This document shows, piece after piece, positions 17,542-24,814 of a DNA stretch of 41,065 nt. The notes under the pieces were generated by a model. It saw only the letters and a program-made list of their open reading frames with translations, did no database searches and was not told the DNA's origin. The translations under genes and the position numbers were made by a program. Position 1 is the first letter of the stretch. Each line of letters opens with the position of its first letter. The stretch is from an uncultured Prevotellaceae bacterium (GTDB lineage Bacteria; Bacteroidota; Bacteroidia; Bacteroidales; UBA932), in contig OMVB01000075.1 of NCBI GenBank assembly GCA_900314395.1, positions 1 to 41,065 on the forward strand. The letters are read 5' to 3'.

Positions 17542-18177
17542 TTACGCGGGAATAAGGTCTGTCAGGGGGTTGAAGTCAGTGGGTGTCACGATGTCCAGCT
17601 TATCGGAATAGCCGGGAGCATAATTCCACTGAATGGCGTTGCTGTCCTTCGCATCGTAGTTGCCATGGATTTTGTCGCCGATGAACAGGCCGCGAATGGG
17701 AATAGGATACCACGCGTTCCCAATCTTAAGTCCTTCGATATTGCCGTTTTCGTCAAACAGGAAGACACCGAGGTTCCCTGCCTGCGACTCGCACATGAGG
17801 GGCTTCATCGTTGCGATAACGGCCTGCGGTACGGAACGGTACTGCGCTGTGAACTGAACACTCTCCGAGCCGAGCACCTCTGCAATGCCGCCGAGGTCAT
17901 CGTTCCCGCCTCCGCTCATACGCGCATCTCCGCCACCGTCTGCGGGATTATACACGTACGGAGATACAACTACCTTTGTGGAATCGGTCTTTGCAAGAGC
18001 GGCCTGCCACTTCGCAAGCACCTTAATATCCGCATCGGTAAACGAGTTCTTACTTGTGCCGTTCATCAGGCGCATGAAGGCAACCTTCTGAATCTGTCCG
18101 AAATTTTCAGGACACTGAACTGCGGGAATGGTCGGAAGAGCTGCCGCAGCGGGGCACTGACATACAAGACTTGACAT
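17542..18177 (-). CDS. probable phage structural protein
   Basis: I choose ATG 18177, giving 211 residues and a start MSSLVCQCPAAAALPTIPAV; the open frame extends 34 codons upstream, but that segment is promoter and leader. The motif CPENFGQIQKVAF is one I associate with a virion protein family of Bacteroides prophages. The rest is mixed, with a Gly/Asp-rich stretch (NPADGGGDARMSGGG). It lies between the large terminase and portal genes and has its own promoter (18240-18267). A decoration, neck or tail role is possible; gene order does not decide. Confidence 0.6.
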   Translation of the reverse strand: MSSLVCQCPAAAALPTIPAVQCPENFGQIQKVAFMRLMNGTSKNSFTDADIKVLAKWQAALAKTDSTKVVVSPYVYNPADGGGDARMSGGGNDDLGGIAEVLGSESVQFTAQYRSVPQAVIATMKPLMCESQAGNLGVFLFDENGNIEGLKIGNAWYPIPIRGLFIGDKIHGNYDAKDSNAIQWNYAPGYSDKLDIVTPTDFNPLTDLIPA

Positions 18178-18239
18178 GATAATTTTCTTTTTTGTGATTA
18201 AACTTATATCGTCCCGGCCTTCCCTTTGCCGTTCAGATG

Positions 18240-18345
18240 CAAAGATAGTTATTTTTTTAAAAAACAAGTAAATTCGCACGTTTTGTTAAATTACGTATAA
18301 TTTACCGCCCGACACCCCAAAGTCCCGCCAAATCGCCTGAAAATG
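18240..18345 (-). promoter_or_regulatory. promoter plus decayed module copy C
   Basis: The functional-looking part is TATCTTTG on the minus strand (18240-18247) with a TTG 17 bp upstream (18265-18267), a slightly short spacing. Further upstream (about 18281-18345) lies a copy of the dispersed module: the block GCGATTTGGCGGGACTTTG, then a variant GCGGTAAATTA spacer. Its own -7 is degraded to TAATTTAA. The 170-bp gap between the terminase stop and ATG 18177 is explained by these elements. Confidence 0.6.
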
Positions 18346-18349
18346 GCCT

Positions 18350-19891
18350 TTAATGGACTACTACACCCACGGAGCCGATATTGTACGGCGCAGTGTTGCC
18401 GTCTGCAAGCTCTTTCTCGTAGATGCCCGTCAGGCAGTCCTCGATGTCGTCATGGGTGTTTGCGGTAAATGCCCGAAGAAATCCCGACAGATGTTTATGC
18501 GCCGCAGGGTAACGCGTCTCCCAGCCTATCGGCATGATGATTTGCGTATTGACAAACGGTGCGGACGTAGTGATGCGCGCCTCCTTGTTTGCCCCTTGAT
18601 AGAAAAGATGACACAGCGCACGGACGCGCTTGCTTACCGTCTTCCCGAACTGACTGCCGCCGTTGTTGGATTCTATCCACGCCTTCTGCACCCGGTTCGC
18701 GTTTATCTGCATCGGTACGGTCTCCGAGGTTATCTCTGTGTTCTCTTGAGTGAATATAATATCCGTCACAAGCGCAAACAGGAGCGGCTCAAATCTATTC
18801 TTCTTGGCGTTCCACAGCTGCTGCCCGCTCTTATAGATGTCATAACTGATAGAACACAGGAAGTCATCCCCCTCATCCGCTACGTCAATATAACACCCAC
18901 TACGGACGTATGCCCCCCAATCGGCTTTGTTTACCCATACCTTGAACGGCTGGTACAGCTTGCTCTCCGCATTGCCGGGGTTGCCCTGATACAGACACTC
19001 AAAACCTACGGCATCTATCTTCCTTAATTCCTCCAAGCGTTCAAGGCTATGGCGAGCGGGCCACAGGGCCTCCCCTTCCTGCCTGCCGTCTATCTCCGTA
19101 GGCTCCCCGCGCTTGATTGCTTCATAGTTCACAAGTACCCAGCTGTTCCCCGCATTGTCCAAGTCCGCCCATGTCTTCGCCTCAATGACTTTCTCCGTCT
19201 CAAGAATCTTACCGATTATATCGTCGGGGTGCCAGCGCGTGAAGACGATGAGCTGTTGGCTGTCATTGTGCAGTCGGCTCTGCGCTACCTTTGTAAACCA
19301 ATCCCACGCGCCGGCCCTGATGACAGGACTCCCCGCCTCTTGCGCATCTTTGTAGAGGTCGTCCATTATCATCACATCAACCGTCTTGGAGGTAAGAGCA
19401 CCGCCACGGCCTACAACCCTAAGCCCTCCAACATGGCCCACCATTTCAAAGACATTACTGTTGCGCAGATAGTTCGTAGATACCGTTACTACATTTGAGC
19501 CATTAAGGAAACTGTCAGGGAAGATTCCCCGGTATTCGGGAGTGTCAATAATGCGCTGCACGTCCCTGTTGAAGTCACAGGCGATTGTACTTGCATACGA
19601 ACAGATACATATCTTCAAATCGGGATTCTGTCCGAGCATGAACGCAGGAAGATAGCGGCTGCTTATCTCGCTCTTTCCATGCTGGGGCGGTGCTTGGATT
19701 ATCAGCTTCTTTATCTCCCCACGCGCAAACTTATCAATGACCCTCATGTAAGACCGATGGAAATCCGTTACTTGATAGTTGGATTTCATATACTGCACGA
19801 AGTACAATATATTTCGCCTTGACGCCTCCTGCCAAAAAAGCCCCGGCGCACTTGCAAGGGCTTTCATGATTCTTATCTGTTCGTTGTTCAT
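18350..19891 (-). CDS. terL: terminase large subunit
   Basis: 513 residues, normal for TerL, the motor that translocates and cuts DNA at the portal. The ATPase Walker A is APPQHGKSE (about residues 67-75), Walker B VMIMDD (173-178), and a coupling-type motif LIVFTRWHP (214-222). The C-terminal nuclease domain shows ISYDIYKSG, AWIESNNGG and a final HDDIEDCLTG acidic site. It follows the small terminase subunit by about 35 bp and precedes the structural genes. Whether packaging is by headful or cohesive ends cannot be read here. Confidence 0.95.
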   Translation of the reverse strand: MNNEQIRIMKALASAPGLFWQEASRRNILYFVQYMKSNYQVTDFHRSYMRVIDKFARGEIKKLIIQAPPQHGKSEISSRYLPAFMLGQNPDLKICICSYASTIACDFNRDVQRIIDTPEYRGIFPDSFLNGSNVVTVSTNYLRNSNVFEMVGHVGGLRVVGRGGALTSKTVDVMIMDDLYKDAQEAGSPVIRAGAWDWFTKVAQSRLHNDSQQLIVFTRWHPDDIIGKILETEKVIEAKTWADLDNAGNSWVLVNYEAIKRGEPTEIDGRQEGEALWPARHSLERLEELRKIDAVGFECLYQGNPGNAESKLYQPFKVWVNKADWGAYVRSGCYIDVADEGDDFLCSISYDIYKSGQQLWNAKKNRFEPLLFALVTDIIFTQENTEITSETVPMQINANRVQKAWIESNNGGSQFGKTVSKRVRALCHLFYQGANKEARITTSAPFVNTQIIMPIGWETRYPAAHKHLSGFLRAFTANTHDDIEDCLTGIYEKELADGNTAPYNIGSVGVVVH

Positions 19892-19926
19892 CCTTCCCTT
19901 TGATTAAACAATCCGCATTGTGCGCC

Positions 19927-20478
19927 TTAGGCTTTCCCTCCGAGGGCCTCGATTACCTGTGCGAGCAACTCATCAGGTATGCCCGCCAGCGATACCTCAT
20001 TCCGGGCGTCCGTCTCTACCTTCCCGCTCAACTCCTGCTCTACCCTGTTCTTCCAGTTCTCCGGGTCCCTGTTACACAAAGTGAAGATTACCGCCGTAGC
20101 GTTCGGGAGTATCTTCTTGTGTGTCGTTGTCTGCCGCTTGATTCGCGGATTTGTGGGATTCCTTGGGTCAGGCTCATACTCGATTTTGACTTCCTCATAC
20201 TCCTGCCCAAGAATCAATGTCTTCAAGCTCCGCTTCGCGTCATTGAGCATATCCGTCATCTCCCAATCATGGAACCGCTTTTCGGCACTTTTAACAGCCT
20301 CCGAAAACTCCGCCTTGCTTTGCATCCACTCATAGAAAGTCGATTCGCTTATCCCTGCCTTCTTTGCTGCATCGCAGTAATAGCTTCCGCTACTGATTGC
20401 ATCTACAATGGTTCTCACCCTTTCGGGGTTATACTTAGCCTTCCGCCCGGCGTTGCTCTTTTTGTCTTTGTCTGCCAT
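19927..20478 (-). CDS. terS: terminase small subunit
   Basis: 183 residues. The N-terminal part (about 10-60) is a homeodomain-like helix-turn-helix: GRKAKYNPERVRTIVDAI followed by DAAKKAGISESTFYEWM, as in phBC6A51-type small terminases that recognise the packaging site. The rest is helical with a charged middle and a C-terminal oligomerisation-type stretch. It is immediately upstream of TerL and is preceded by promoter module D (20500-20586). Confidence 0.9.
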   Translation of the reverse strand: MADKDKKSNAGRKAKYNPERVRTIVDAISSGSYYCDAAKKAGISESTFYEWMQSKAEFSEAVKSAEKRFHDWEMTDMLNDAKRSLKTLILGQEYEEVKIEYEPDPRNPTNPRIKRQTTTHKKILPNATAVIFTLCNRDPENWKNRVEQELSGKVETDARNEVSLAGIPDELLAQVIEALGGKA

Positions 20479-20499
20479 GGTGTGTAGTTATTTTTGTGA

Positions 20500-20586
20500 A
20501 ATCTTTGATTTAACGCACTTTTGATGCAAAGGTATATAATTTATCGGATAAACCCCAAAGTCGCGGAATTTGGGCGGTTTTATGCC
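20500..20586 (-). promoter_or_regulatory. dispersed promoter-leader module, copy D (terminase operon)
   Basis: On the minus strand a TTTG -33 (20556-20559) is separated by 21 bp from a perfect TACCTTTG -7 (20527-20534), with CCGATAAATTATA between them. The leader carries AAAAGTGCGTTAAATC and then AAAGATTT; the upstream side carries a GCATAAAACCGCCC block. It lies in the 124-bp gap between the SAM-synthetase-like gene and the small terminase. Confidence 0.8.
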
Positions 20587-20602
20587 GTTTCCCGGCAAGC
20601 TG

Positions 20603-21391
20603 CTATATTAGTCCCCATTCGGCGAACTTCTCAAACCCTCCAAGGCGTTGAATGAAGGCGCGTGCGCTTTCTACGATTTCCCTGTAAGGGATGCCGGCTA
20701 TTTCTCTATCCCCGATGCCGCAAGAAAGTTCAACAGGTTTTCCGCTCCGCTGCGCAAGGATATGAGCGTATATATTCACAGATACATCCGCTTTACTGAG
20801 GTCTTTACCGTGCAGCCCTCCGCCTGTGACCGCATCGCCCATGTCCGAACCCAGTTTGCGATTCGTCGCCCCGGTGTCCACGTTTGTCCCTCCAGTCCAG
20901 TCTCCGAGGGGGTTCACATCTGCCTCATGTCCCACGATGGGCAACAAGTCTTGATATGTTGCATGGCTTTGACATACGATATACCTGTCATCCGTGAGGA
21001 TATATTTCCCGTCATAGGGGAAAGCCTTGTACATCCTCCTTGCGTGCGCAGCTAACCTGCGTTGCTCGTCTGTTATCGGCATGCCCCTGAAAATGCCATT
21101 ATCCCCGCAACGGATTCCTTCCGCCTGATTCTTTGCCAAGTGCGCATCTTGTTGCACGACTTGCAAGTCTAAGTGCATTTCCTCCCCGGCAATACGGTCT
21201 ACGATAGGCTTTACCGCATCGGGGCTAAGGGGAACGGATGATTCTGCAATAATATGGCAGTTGCCGTGCCCGATTAATACTTCCACCGCGATACGCGGGT
21301 TCTCTTGCTTTGTATAAGCCAAATCAACGATAGCACCTGCTATCCTGTCCGCAACCTTATCAGGATGCGAGGGGTTTACTTTTTCAAACAT
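20603..21391 (-). CDS. metK: phage SAM synthetase (MetK)-like protein, shortened
   Basis: 262 residues against about 380-400 in cellular MetK, which makes S-adenosylmethionine from ATP and methionine. Family landmarks visible: SHPDKVADRI near residues 8-17 (the HPDK ATP-binding site), GDNGIFRG at 96-103, TGATNRKLGSD at 173-183 and GGGLHGKDLSKAD at 190-202, corresponding to the GxTGRK and GGxxGKDxxKVD regions of MetK. The central part is reduced. It is the third gene of an operon with a ParB-like protein and a D12 adenine methyltransferase, so feeding methylation of DNA with SAM is the obvious reading. Activity of the shortened form is not shown by sequence. Confidence 0.8.
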   Translation of the reverse strand: MFEKVNPSHPDKVADRIAGAIVDLAYTKQENPRIAVEVLIGHGNCHIIAESSVPLSPDAVKPIVDRIAGEEMHLDLQVVQQDAHLAKNQAEGIRCGDNGIFRGMPITDEQRRLAAHARRMYKAFPYDGKYILTDDRYIVCQSHATYQDLLPIVGHEADVNPLGDWTGGTNVDTGATNRKLGSDMGDAVTGGGLHGKDLSKADVSVNIYAHILAQRSGKPVELSCGIGDREIAGIPYREIVESARAFIQRLGGFEKFAEWGLI

Positions 21392-21395
21392 ATAT

Positions 21396-22553
21396 TTACT
21401 TCTTTGGACGTTTTACAAATAACTTCTCCCACACCACTCCCTCAGTCCCTTTGCTTGACATTCTGCTTACCGTCTTGATTGACTTCACGCAAAGGAATCG
21501 GTCAGCAGGCATTGAATACTCGCTGATATATACAGGCACGTTCAAGCTCTCTACCCAATCGTAGAATGCCTCATGGTCAAAGTCGGAGTTATTGTAGTTC
21601 GCCTTCCCCTTGTATGGAGGGTCGCAGTAGACTACATCACCGGGCCTTATCTCAATGCCGCGATAGTCGCCGATGCGGGATTCCAGACTTTGCAGACTTT
21701 CCAGTCTTTCCAGACTTTCCAGACTTTGCAGACTCTGCAGTCTTTCCAGACTTTGCAGTCTTTGCAGACTCTGCAGACTCTGCAGCAGACTCTGCAGACC
21801 GTAGATGCTCTCATAACTCTCCGGGAGTGGCATGAAGGTCTGCATTATTTCATAGTATTCTTTTGTAGGAAATGCCCATTGGCTCTTTCCGAAGTAGTGT
21901 CCGGCCATTTGCGTACCGAGCCGCCGCTGCACCTCTGCCTGTGTTAGTCCTGAAGCCTTAAGGGCGCGGAGTAGGTACTGCCGGAGTTCTTCTTCATTGC
22001 GCTTTATCTTACCCTGCAAGTTAGCCACCAGCTTGTCGTATTCTAACGAGGACTTCCATACGTTCTGAAGATACCAGCGCACATATTTCTCCTTGTACTC
22101 CGCGTGGTGATTGATGATGTCTTGCCGGCTTCCGTCTGTGATTATGCCAAACTCGCGCATCGGCGCAGGGTCTTTCCATACCAACAAGGCGTGCAGTGCG
22201 TGCTTCCACGGCTCAACCTCGCGGCTATACAGATAGTCATTCCCATTATTTCCGAAACTCCAAACGAAGCGCACATAGGCGTCGGAGTCTTTCTGGGCAG
22301 CGAAGTCCTCGCGGGAAATCCAGCGAGTTTCATTGTTGTATTTCCCGTCAATTGCATCCTTGAACAATTGCGGCAAGTCAACCACATCATTGGCAAGGTA
22401 AGACTGCCAGCGGCCAGAGAGAATAGCCGCGTGTGTCATAGCGCAACCGCCTGCGAACACATCCACAAAGCGATTGCCGGGCGGTAGCAGCCTTATGAGT
22501 TCCGCCGCCACTTTGCTCTTGGAGCCTTGATATGGCAATCCGAAGTTTATCAT
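21396..22553 (-). CDS. D12-class DNA adenine methyltransferase with repeat insertion
   Basis: 385 residues. N-terminal YQGSKSK (8-14) and FVDVFAGGCAMT (29-40, the SAM-binding motif I) and YCDPPYKG (309-316, the catalytic DPPY motif IV) define a Dam/D12-type N6-adenine methyltransferase. A helix-turn-helix-like stretch (SGLTQAEVQRRLG, 201-213) lies in the target-recognition region. Residues 253-292 are a run of L-Q/E-S/R triplets encoded by a 9-bp DNA repeat, placed just before motif IV. It is 5 bp upstream of the metK-like gene and 1 bp after the ParB-like gene. The target sequence is unknown. Confidence 0.9.
   Translation of the reverse strand: MINFGLPYQGSKSKVAAELIRLLPPGNRFVDVFAGGCAMTHAAILSGRWQSYLANDVVDLPQLFKDAIDGKYNNETRWISREDFAAQKDSDAYVRFVWSFGNNGNDYLYSREVEPWKHALHALLVWKDPAPMREFGIITDGSRQDIINHHAEYKEKYVRWYLQNVWKSSLEYDKLVANLQGKIKRNEEELRQYLLRALKASGLTQAEVQRRLGTQMAGHYFGKSQWAFPTKEYYEIMQTFMPLPESYESIYGLQSLLQSLQSLQRLQSLERLQSLQSLESLERLESLQSLESRIGDYRGIEIRPGDVVYCDPPYKGKANYNNSDFDHEAFYDWVESLNVPVYISEYSMPADRFLCVKSIKTVSRMSSKGTEGVVWEKLFVKRPKK
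21681..21802 (-). repeat. in-frame 9-bp minisatellite inside methyltransferase
   Basis: About 13 imperfect copies of a 9-bp unit (minus strand, e.g. CTGCAGAGT or CTGGAAAGT) coding for L-(Q/E)-(S/R), with one extra CTG. Because the unit is three codons, copy-number change alters length without changing frame. The variation between CAG, CAA and GAA in the second codon suggests several expansion rounds. Confidence 0.95.
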
Positions 22554-22554
22554 A

Positions 22555-23112
22555 TTAAATTACACTTGCAGAATAGCCCCTCTGCTGCATTTCGTCAAGA
22601 AGGGCAAACTGTTCCTCTGAAGTGGGCACCTCAATACGCAGTGCGTAAGTGAAATCCCCGGTTTCTATATCATCAGGCCCGGCGGCACGGCTTCCTGATT
22701 CGCGTTCTGATATTCCGTTAGTCAGTGGTGGAAAATTGGACATCTCCCACTTTGGAGCATTCCACTTCGCAAGAAGTTCGTTAGGCCATTGCTTCAAGAG
22801 GTCTTCATCCCACTTTCCCGAATGGGTGTTATCGTTAATAAGAATGAAGTCTTCCTGCTCCTCTGTAAGCCCATGAAACAAGATAGAAGGGGCTTTCTCC
22901 ATACCGAGGTATCGGGCCGCTTCGCTCCTGCGCTCTCCGCCAATGATTACGTTTTCCCCGGTGCGGTCACTCAGCAAGATTGGTCGGGCTTCGAAAAATT
23001 CGGGGTTCTGTGCGATGCTCTCCGCCAGGGCTTCAATTCCCCCGTCTACGGCTTTTCTTGGATTCTTGGGATTTGGCTTCATGTCAGCCAACGGACGATA
23101 TACTATTTCCAT
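22555..23112 (-). CDS. ParB-like / sulfiredoxin-fold domain protein
   Basis: 185 residues from ATG 23112 (MEIVYRPLADMKPNPKNPRK); an upstream in-frame Met lies inside the terminator/promoter and is rejected. The N-terminal 70 residues match the ParB N-terminal domain: NPKNPRK, then IEALAESIAQN, and the nucleotide-pocket segment VIIGGERRSEAARYLGM. In phages this domain is commonly found next to or fused to DNA methyltransferases. No HTH of true ParB is seen. It heads the ParB / methyltransferase / MetK operon under the promoter at 23134-23165. Confidence 0.85.
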   Translation of the reverse strand: MEIVYRPLADMKPNPKNPRKAVDGGIEALAESIAQNPEFFEARPILLSDRTGENVIIGGERRSEAARYLGMEKAPSILFHGLTEEQEDFILINDNTHSGKWDEDLLKQWPNELLAKWNAPKWEMSNFPPLTNGISERESGSRAAGPDDIETGDFTYALRIEVPTSEEQFALLDEMQQRGYSASVI

Positions 23113-23133
23113 ACTCTGTGAATTTAATTTCCG

Positions 23134-23165
23134 CAAATATAATCGGAACCTATGTAAAAAGCAAA
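23134..23165 (-). promoter_or_regulatory. promoter of the methylation operon
   Basis: Minus-strand TTTG (caaa at 23162-23165) is 20 bp from TATATTTG (23134-23141), matching the Bacteroidales TTTG-N19-21-TAnnTTTG consensus. The -33 box lies inside the U-tract of the preceding terminator. Leader length is about 15-20 nt before ATG 23112. Confidence 0.75.
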
Positions 23166-23194
23166 AACCCCCGCGCACTCACTGCGAAGGGGTT
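23162..23194 (-). terminator. intrinsic terminator downstream of tRNA-like element
   Basis: The minus-strand RNA has AACCCC pairing with GGGGTT and an inner CGCA/TGCG stem with a 5-base loop and small internal loop, followed by five U residues, one C, and five more U. It would end transcripts from the tRNA-like element and insulate the methylation operon promoter. Confidence 0.75.
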
Positions 23195-23241
23195 CCATAA
23201 AAATAATCCAAACAAATATGAAAAACTATTCACAACTTTTG

Positions 23242-23302
23242 CGGGAACGGGAAGGCTCGAACTTCCACCTCTCATTGCTTGTGCTGCTTACACTACGCCC
23301 CC
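23242..23302 (-). ncRNA. tRNA-like element without room for an anticodon arm
   Basis: On the minus strand the 61 nt show a 7-bp acceptor-type pairing (GGGGGCG at 23302-23296 with CGTTCCC at 23249-23243, two G-U pairs), then TA, a D-arm-like GTGTAAGCAGCAC, and a perfect T-arm (GGAAG, loop TTCGAGC, CTTCC; 23250-23266), ending in G-CAA. Only 14 nt separate D and T arms, against about 22 in a normal tRNA, so a standard anticodon stem-loop cannot form, and the D-loop lacks the GG pair. It has its own promoter and terminator. It could be a decayed tRNA or a functional tRNA mimic. Confidence 0.5.
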
Positions 23303-23322
23303 CCATGAGGATAACTGCGACA

Positions 23323-23353
23323 CAAAGGTAAATCATTTTTTCTTATCGCGCAA
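23323..23353 (-). promoter_or_regulatory. promoter of the tRNA-like element
   Basis: Minus-strand TTG (23351-23353) with 20-bp spacing to TACCTTTG (23323-23330). The spacer begins CGCGATAA, echoing the dispersed module. Expected start is about 23315, a dozen bases before the acceptor-like stem. The promoter overlaps the 3' end of the small membrane-protein gene. Confidence 0.65.
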
Positions 23354-23455
23354 GTTTCTCCGTCCTGCATAAATTACGGCCAGCCATATCGCCAGCGTTA
23401 CGGCCACGAGGGCAAAAAGCCCAAAGCCCGCCAATGCTAAGCATATCCAAATCAT
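23333..23455 (-). CDS. 40-residue single-pass membrane protein
   Basis: MIWICLALAGFGLFALVAV begins a hydrophobic helix of about 27 residues ending at IYAGRRNLRDKKK, a positively charged tail that predicts the C-terminus inside the cell. The ATG overlaps the stop of the upstream GNAT gene as ATGA (23452-23455), good support for a real coupled gene. Function is unknown; small phage membrane proteins often act in exclusion or lysis control. Confidence 0.65.
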   Translation of the reverse strand: MIWICLALAGFGLFALVAVTLAIWLAVIYAGRRNLRDKKK

Positions 23456-23793
23456 GGCCGCATCATTTTTGTCATCCGAACTACCGGCCCCTCATCCTTA
23501 ATTTCTTGAAAACCGAATTTCTCGTAGAACCCCAACAGGAAAGGCTCTTTCTTTGCAGAAAGGTCTATGCGAAAGATAACGCGGCTCTGCTTGCAGTATT
23601 TTATGCACTCGCGCATCAGGGCCGTTGCTACCCCTTTACGTCTGATTTCCGGCACAACACTTAGGCCCGACAGGAAACAGACTCCGGGGTTTTCATTCTC
23701 AAACGACAGAGTTACCGCTGCGCGCCCCTGTTTGGCGGTTATCAGGATAGATACACCCCAATCCCACTGATTACAATGTTTAATTGTTTTCAT
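23452..23793 (-). CDS. GNAT-family N-acetyltransferase
   Basis: 113 residues. The acetyl-CoA binding motif A is clear: LSVVPEIRRKGVATALM (about residues 44-60, R/Q-x-x-G-x-A type), and a C-terminal FYEKFGF (89-95) is typical motif B. The fold is near-minimal but complete. The substrate cannot be read. In phages such enzymes may modify host proteins or toxins. It is followed with ATGA overlap by the 40-residue membrane protein and preceded by the 48-residue gene. Confidence 0.85.
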   Translation of the reverse strand: MKTIKHCNQWDWGVSILITAKQGRAAVTLSFENENPGVCFLSGLSVVPEIRRKGVATALMRECIKYCKQSRVIFRIDLSAKKEPFLLGFYEKFGFQEIKDEGPVVRMTKMMRP

Positions 23794-23835
23794 TTTCTTT
23801 CTCTTTTAGGCTTTGCCCCTTTTTATCTGGTACTT

Positions 23836-23982
23836 TCATTTGTTCTCCTCCTTGATATTTTTTATGAGATACAACGCTAATTCAATCGCTTTCAAATAGC
23901 CCTTTCGATAGTCGTTGTTGGCTGGTAGAATGTTGTGCCGTTCATCCTCTAAACGGGATATTACACTTTCTTTGGTTCTCAT
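23836..23982 (-). CDS. 48-residue helical protein, unknown
   Basis: Starts MRTKESVISRLEDERHN and ends KNIKEENK; about half of it is one charged amphipathic helix with GYLKAIELALYLIKN. It lies between the GNAT gene and the 267-residue gene with small gaps. Similar mini-proteins occur in Bacteroides phage accessory blocks. No function is inferred. Confidence 0.55.
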   Translation of the reverse strand: MRTKESVISRLEDERHNILPANNDYRKGYLKAIELALYLIKNIKEENK

Positions 23983-24002
23983 ATTATTCCTCCTTTCTTG
24001 CG

Positions 24003-24806
24003 TTAATCCATTGTTGCTTTTGGAAGATTATCATACCACTGCCTTGCTACATTAGGATACTGATAGAACAGCCTTGCCATAAACGCCATTGCGCCTTTTA
24101 TTGATACGATTTCGGGATGCTTATATCTTTCCTGGAAAGTCTTTATCTTCTCGGTGAATTTCTCCAACTCCACCTCCGGCTGCTCCTGCTGGAGATACTT
24201 ACACAATCTATCTGCTGCTTCTTGTGGTGTATGTCCGTCCCATTCATCAGCAGTCTCTTTTTCAGGAACTTTGAATAAATCCCAATCTTTCAACTCATAG
24301 TGATTGGAGATTTGTCCAGTCGGAAGATTAGCCATAACGATGAACCAACCACCCCCAAAGCATTCTTCTCCAGTATGATGCCGCTTGCTCTTATGAACCC
24401 ATTTTTTCGGGAGGAGATTGAAGAATGCTGCATTGTAGAGCATCCGGTAATAGTAAAGTTCGTTGAAGGTATGATAACCGTCTGATACTTCACCCATATC
24501 TCGCTCCTCCTGGAGAGACTTCAATAACTCTTCCTTTACCAAAGCAACAAGTATTTCCGCTACATCTCGTTCCCATCCCTCAAGATTTCCTGCACCGAAA
24601 ACCTTCTCAACGATATTATCATACTGCGGGAAGCGAGGTTTCTGCTGGAGAGAGTCGATGATTTTAATGATATCTGTGTATCCAGCATCAATCCCGAATA
24701 AAAATTCTTTACCGATTGAGCCACCCCTCTTCAGCAATTCTTTGTTTTTCTTGTCAAGCCGTTTTATCTCGGCAATCAGTTTGTTTGCGTCAATAATGTT
24801 TTCCAT
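24003..24806 (-). CDS. WDGHT-motif phage accessory protein
   Basis: 267 residues. The central part contains SDGYHTFNELYYYR, later HHTGEECFGGGWFIVM, a Q-I-S-x-H-Y stretch and EWDGHTPQEAADRL. This arrangement (GYHTF ... GGWFI ... Q-I-S-x-H-Y ... WDGHT) is a recurring but unnamed family in phages and prophages of Gram-negatives and Bacteroidetes. N- and C-terminal parts are helical and look like separate modules shared with other accessory proteins here. No catalytic residues are established; binding or regulation is possible. Confidence 0.6.
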   Translation of the reverse strand: MENIIDANKLIAEIKRLDKKNKELLKRGGSIGKEFLFGIDAGYTDIIKIIDSLQQKPRFPQYDNIVEKVFGAGNLEGWERDVAEILVALVKEELLKSLQEERDMGEVSDGYHTFNELYYYRMLYNAAFFNLLPKKWVHKSKRHHTGEECFGGGWFIVMANLPTGQISNHYELKDWDLFKVPEKETADEWDGHTPQEAADRLCKYLQQEQPEVELEKFTEKIKTFQERYKHPEIVSIKGAMAFMARLFYQYPNVARQWYDNLPKATMD

Positions 24807-24814
24807 ATTATCCT

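Noticed and set aside
17542-18279. Longer form of the 211-residue structural protein starting at 18279
   Set aside because: The first 34 codons coincide with the promoter boxes at 18240-18267 and are atypical in composition.
21681-21802. CRISPR-like array
   Set aside because: Units are 9 bp with no spacers and are in frame within the methyltransferase.
23113-23178. Upstream start for the ParB-like gene (22 extra codons)
   Set aside because: The extra segment consists of the promoter and part of the terminator; the ParB domain begins at the internal ATG 23112.
23780-23839. 19-codon frame with ATGA overlap before the GNAT gene
   Set aside because: Very short, low complexity and overlapping the GNAT start; could be a leader peptide, but I cannot support it.
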